From the NCBI GenBank assembly GCA_905160935.1, contig CAJHZI010000472.1, forward strand, positions 2,239,501-2,303,500: a stretch of 64,000 nt of DNA, read 5' to 3'. Position numbers and translations under genes: made by a program. Shown here piece after piece: positions 63,770-64,000 of this stretch. Positions within the stretch are counted from its first letter, which is position 1, and every line of letters starts with the position of its first letter. The notes below the pieces were generated by a model. The model searched no databases. It saw only the letters and a list, made by a program, of their open reading frames with translations, and was not told the DNA's origin. The DNA is from Enchytraeus crypticus (taxonomy: Eukaryota; Annelida; Clitellata; Enchytraeida; Enchytraeidae).

Positions 63770-63813
<44 letters not shown>

Positions 63814-63839
63814 AGTATATATATATATATATATATACA

Positions 63840-63901
<62 letters not shown>
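63770..63901. repeat. (CA)n/(TA)n microsatellite upstream of PKA
   Basis: CA run at about 63771-63801, then two TA runs to 63901. Confidence 0.95.
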
Positions 63902-63904
<3 letters not shown>

Positions 63905-64000
63905 ACAACTAGAGTACCTCATCTAATTTCAGTAGCACAGGCTATACAGTAGGCATCGTGCTAAACTGCTAAGCTAGCTATCGCAGATTCGATTTTTAGT

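Overview
The window is nuclear DNA from an invertebrate animal. It is AT-rich, intron-bearing and dense in microsatellites, tRNA-headed and 5S-headed short repeats, truncated non-LTR retrotransposons and DNA-transposon remnants. A mollusc or other lophotrochozoan is a reasonable guess from the style of the repeats and the gene types. Nothing here proves the phylum.

Three protein genes can be read with confidence, all on the minus strand. (1) A two-exon TGF-beta superfamily ligand at 6830-9527 encodes about 630 residues: signal peptide, very long Ser/Thr-rich propeptide, RVVR cleavage site and a cystine-knot domain that lacks the usual interchain cysteine. (2) A class A peptide GPCR has exons at 31958-32313 and 28118-29051. 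Its intron splits the DRY arginine codon, and its tail may continue in an exon not found. (3) A complete cAMP-dependent protein kinase catalytic subunit gene has ten coding exons spread over 63290-45217. It encodes 350 residues, every catalytic and regulatory landmark is intact, and the splice sites can all be read.

Everything else that can be recognised is repeat-derived. 2.5-3.4 kb, 10.8-11.1 kb and 21.1-22.6 kb hold 3' fragments of a LINE family with (ATT)n tails. 13.7-18.2 kb holds a tRNA-headed SINE and an exact 106-bp tandem duplication. 14.4, 19.9, 31.8, 40.0, 43.9 and 49.7-50.7 kb hold 3' fragments of an RTE-like LINE that ends in (GA)n. 23.5-24.5 kb is a mariner-like relic with TA target duplications. 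26.5-27.5 kb is a decayed LINE reverse transcriptase. 37.1-38.4 kb holds a cluster of fold-back MITEs and a 5S rRNA-derived SINE. Minisatellites lie at 38.5, 42.8, 55 and 60.3 kb. 48803-51589 is a non-autonomous hAT element with a perfect 8-bp target duplication inside a PKA intron.

The three genes do not form an operon-like unit. The kinase is a general effector of GPCR/cAMP signalling, and the receptor's third cytoplasmic loop carries several PKA-type consensus sites, but a functional link between neighbours is only a speculation. No CRISPR array, functional rRNA or tRNA gene, or bacterial system is present.
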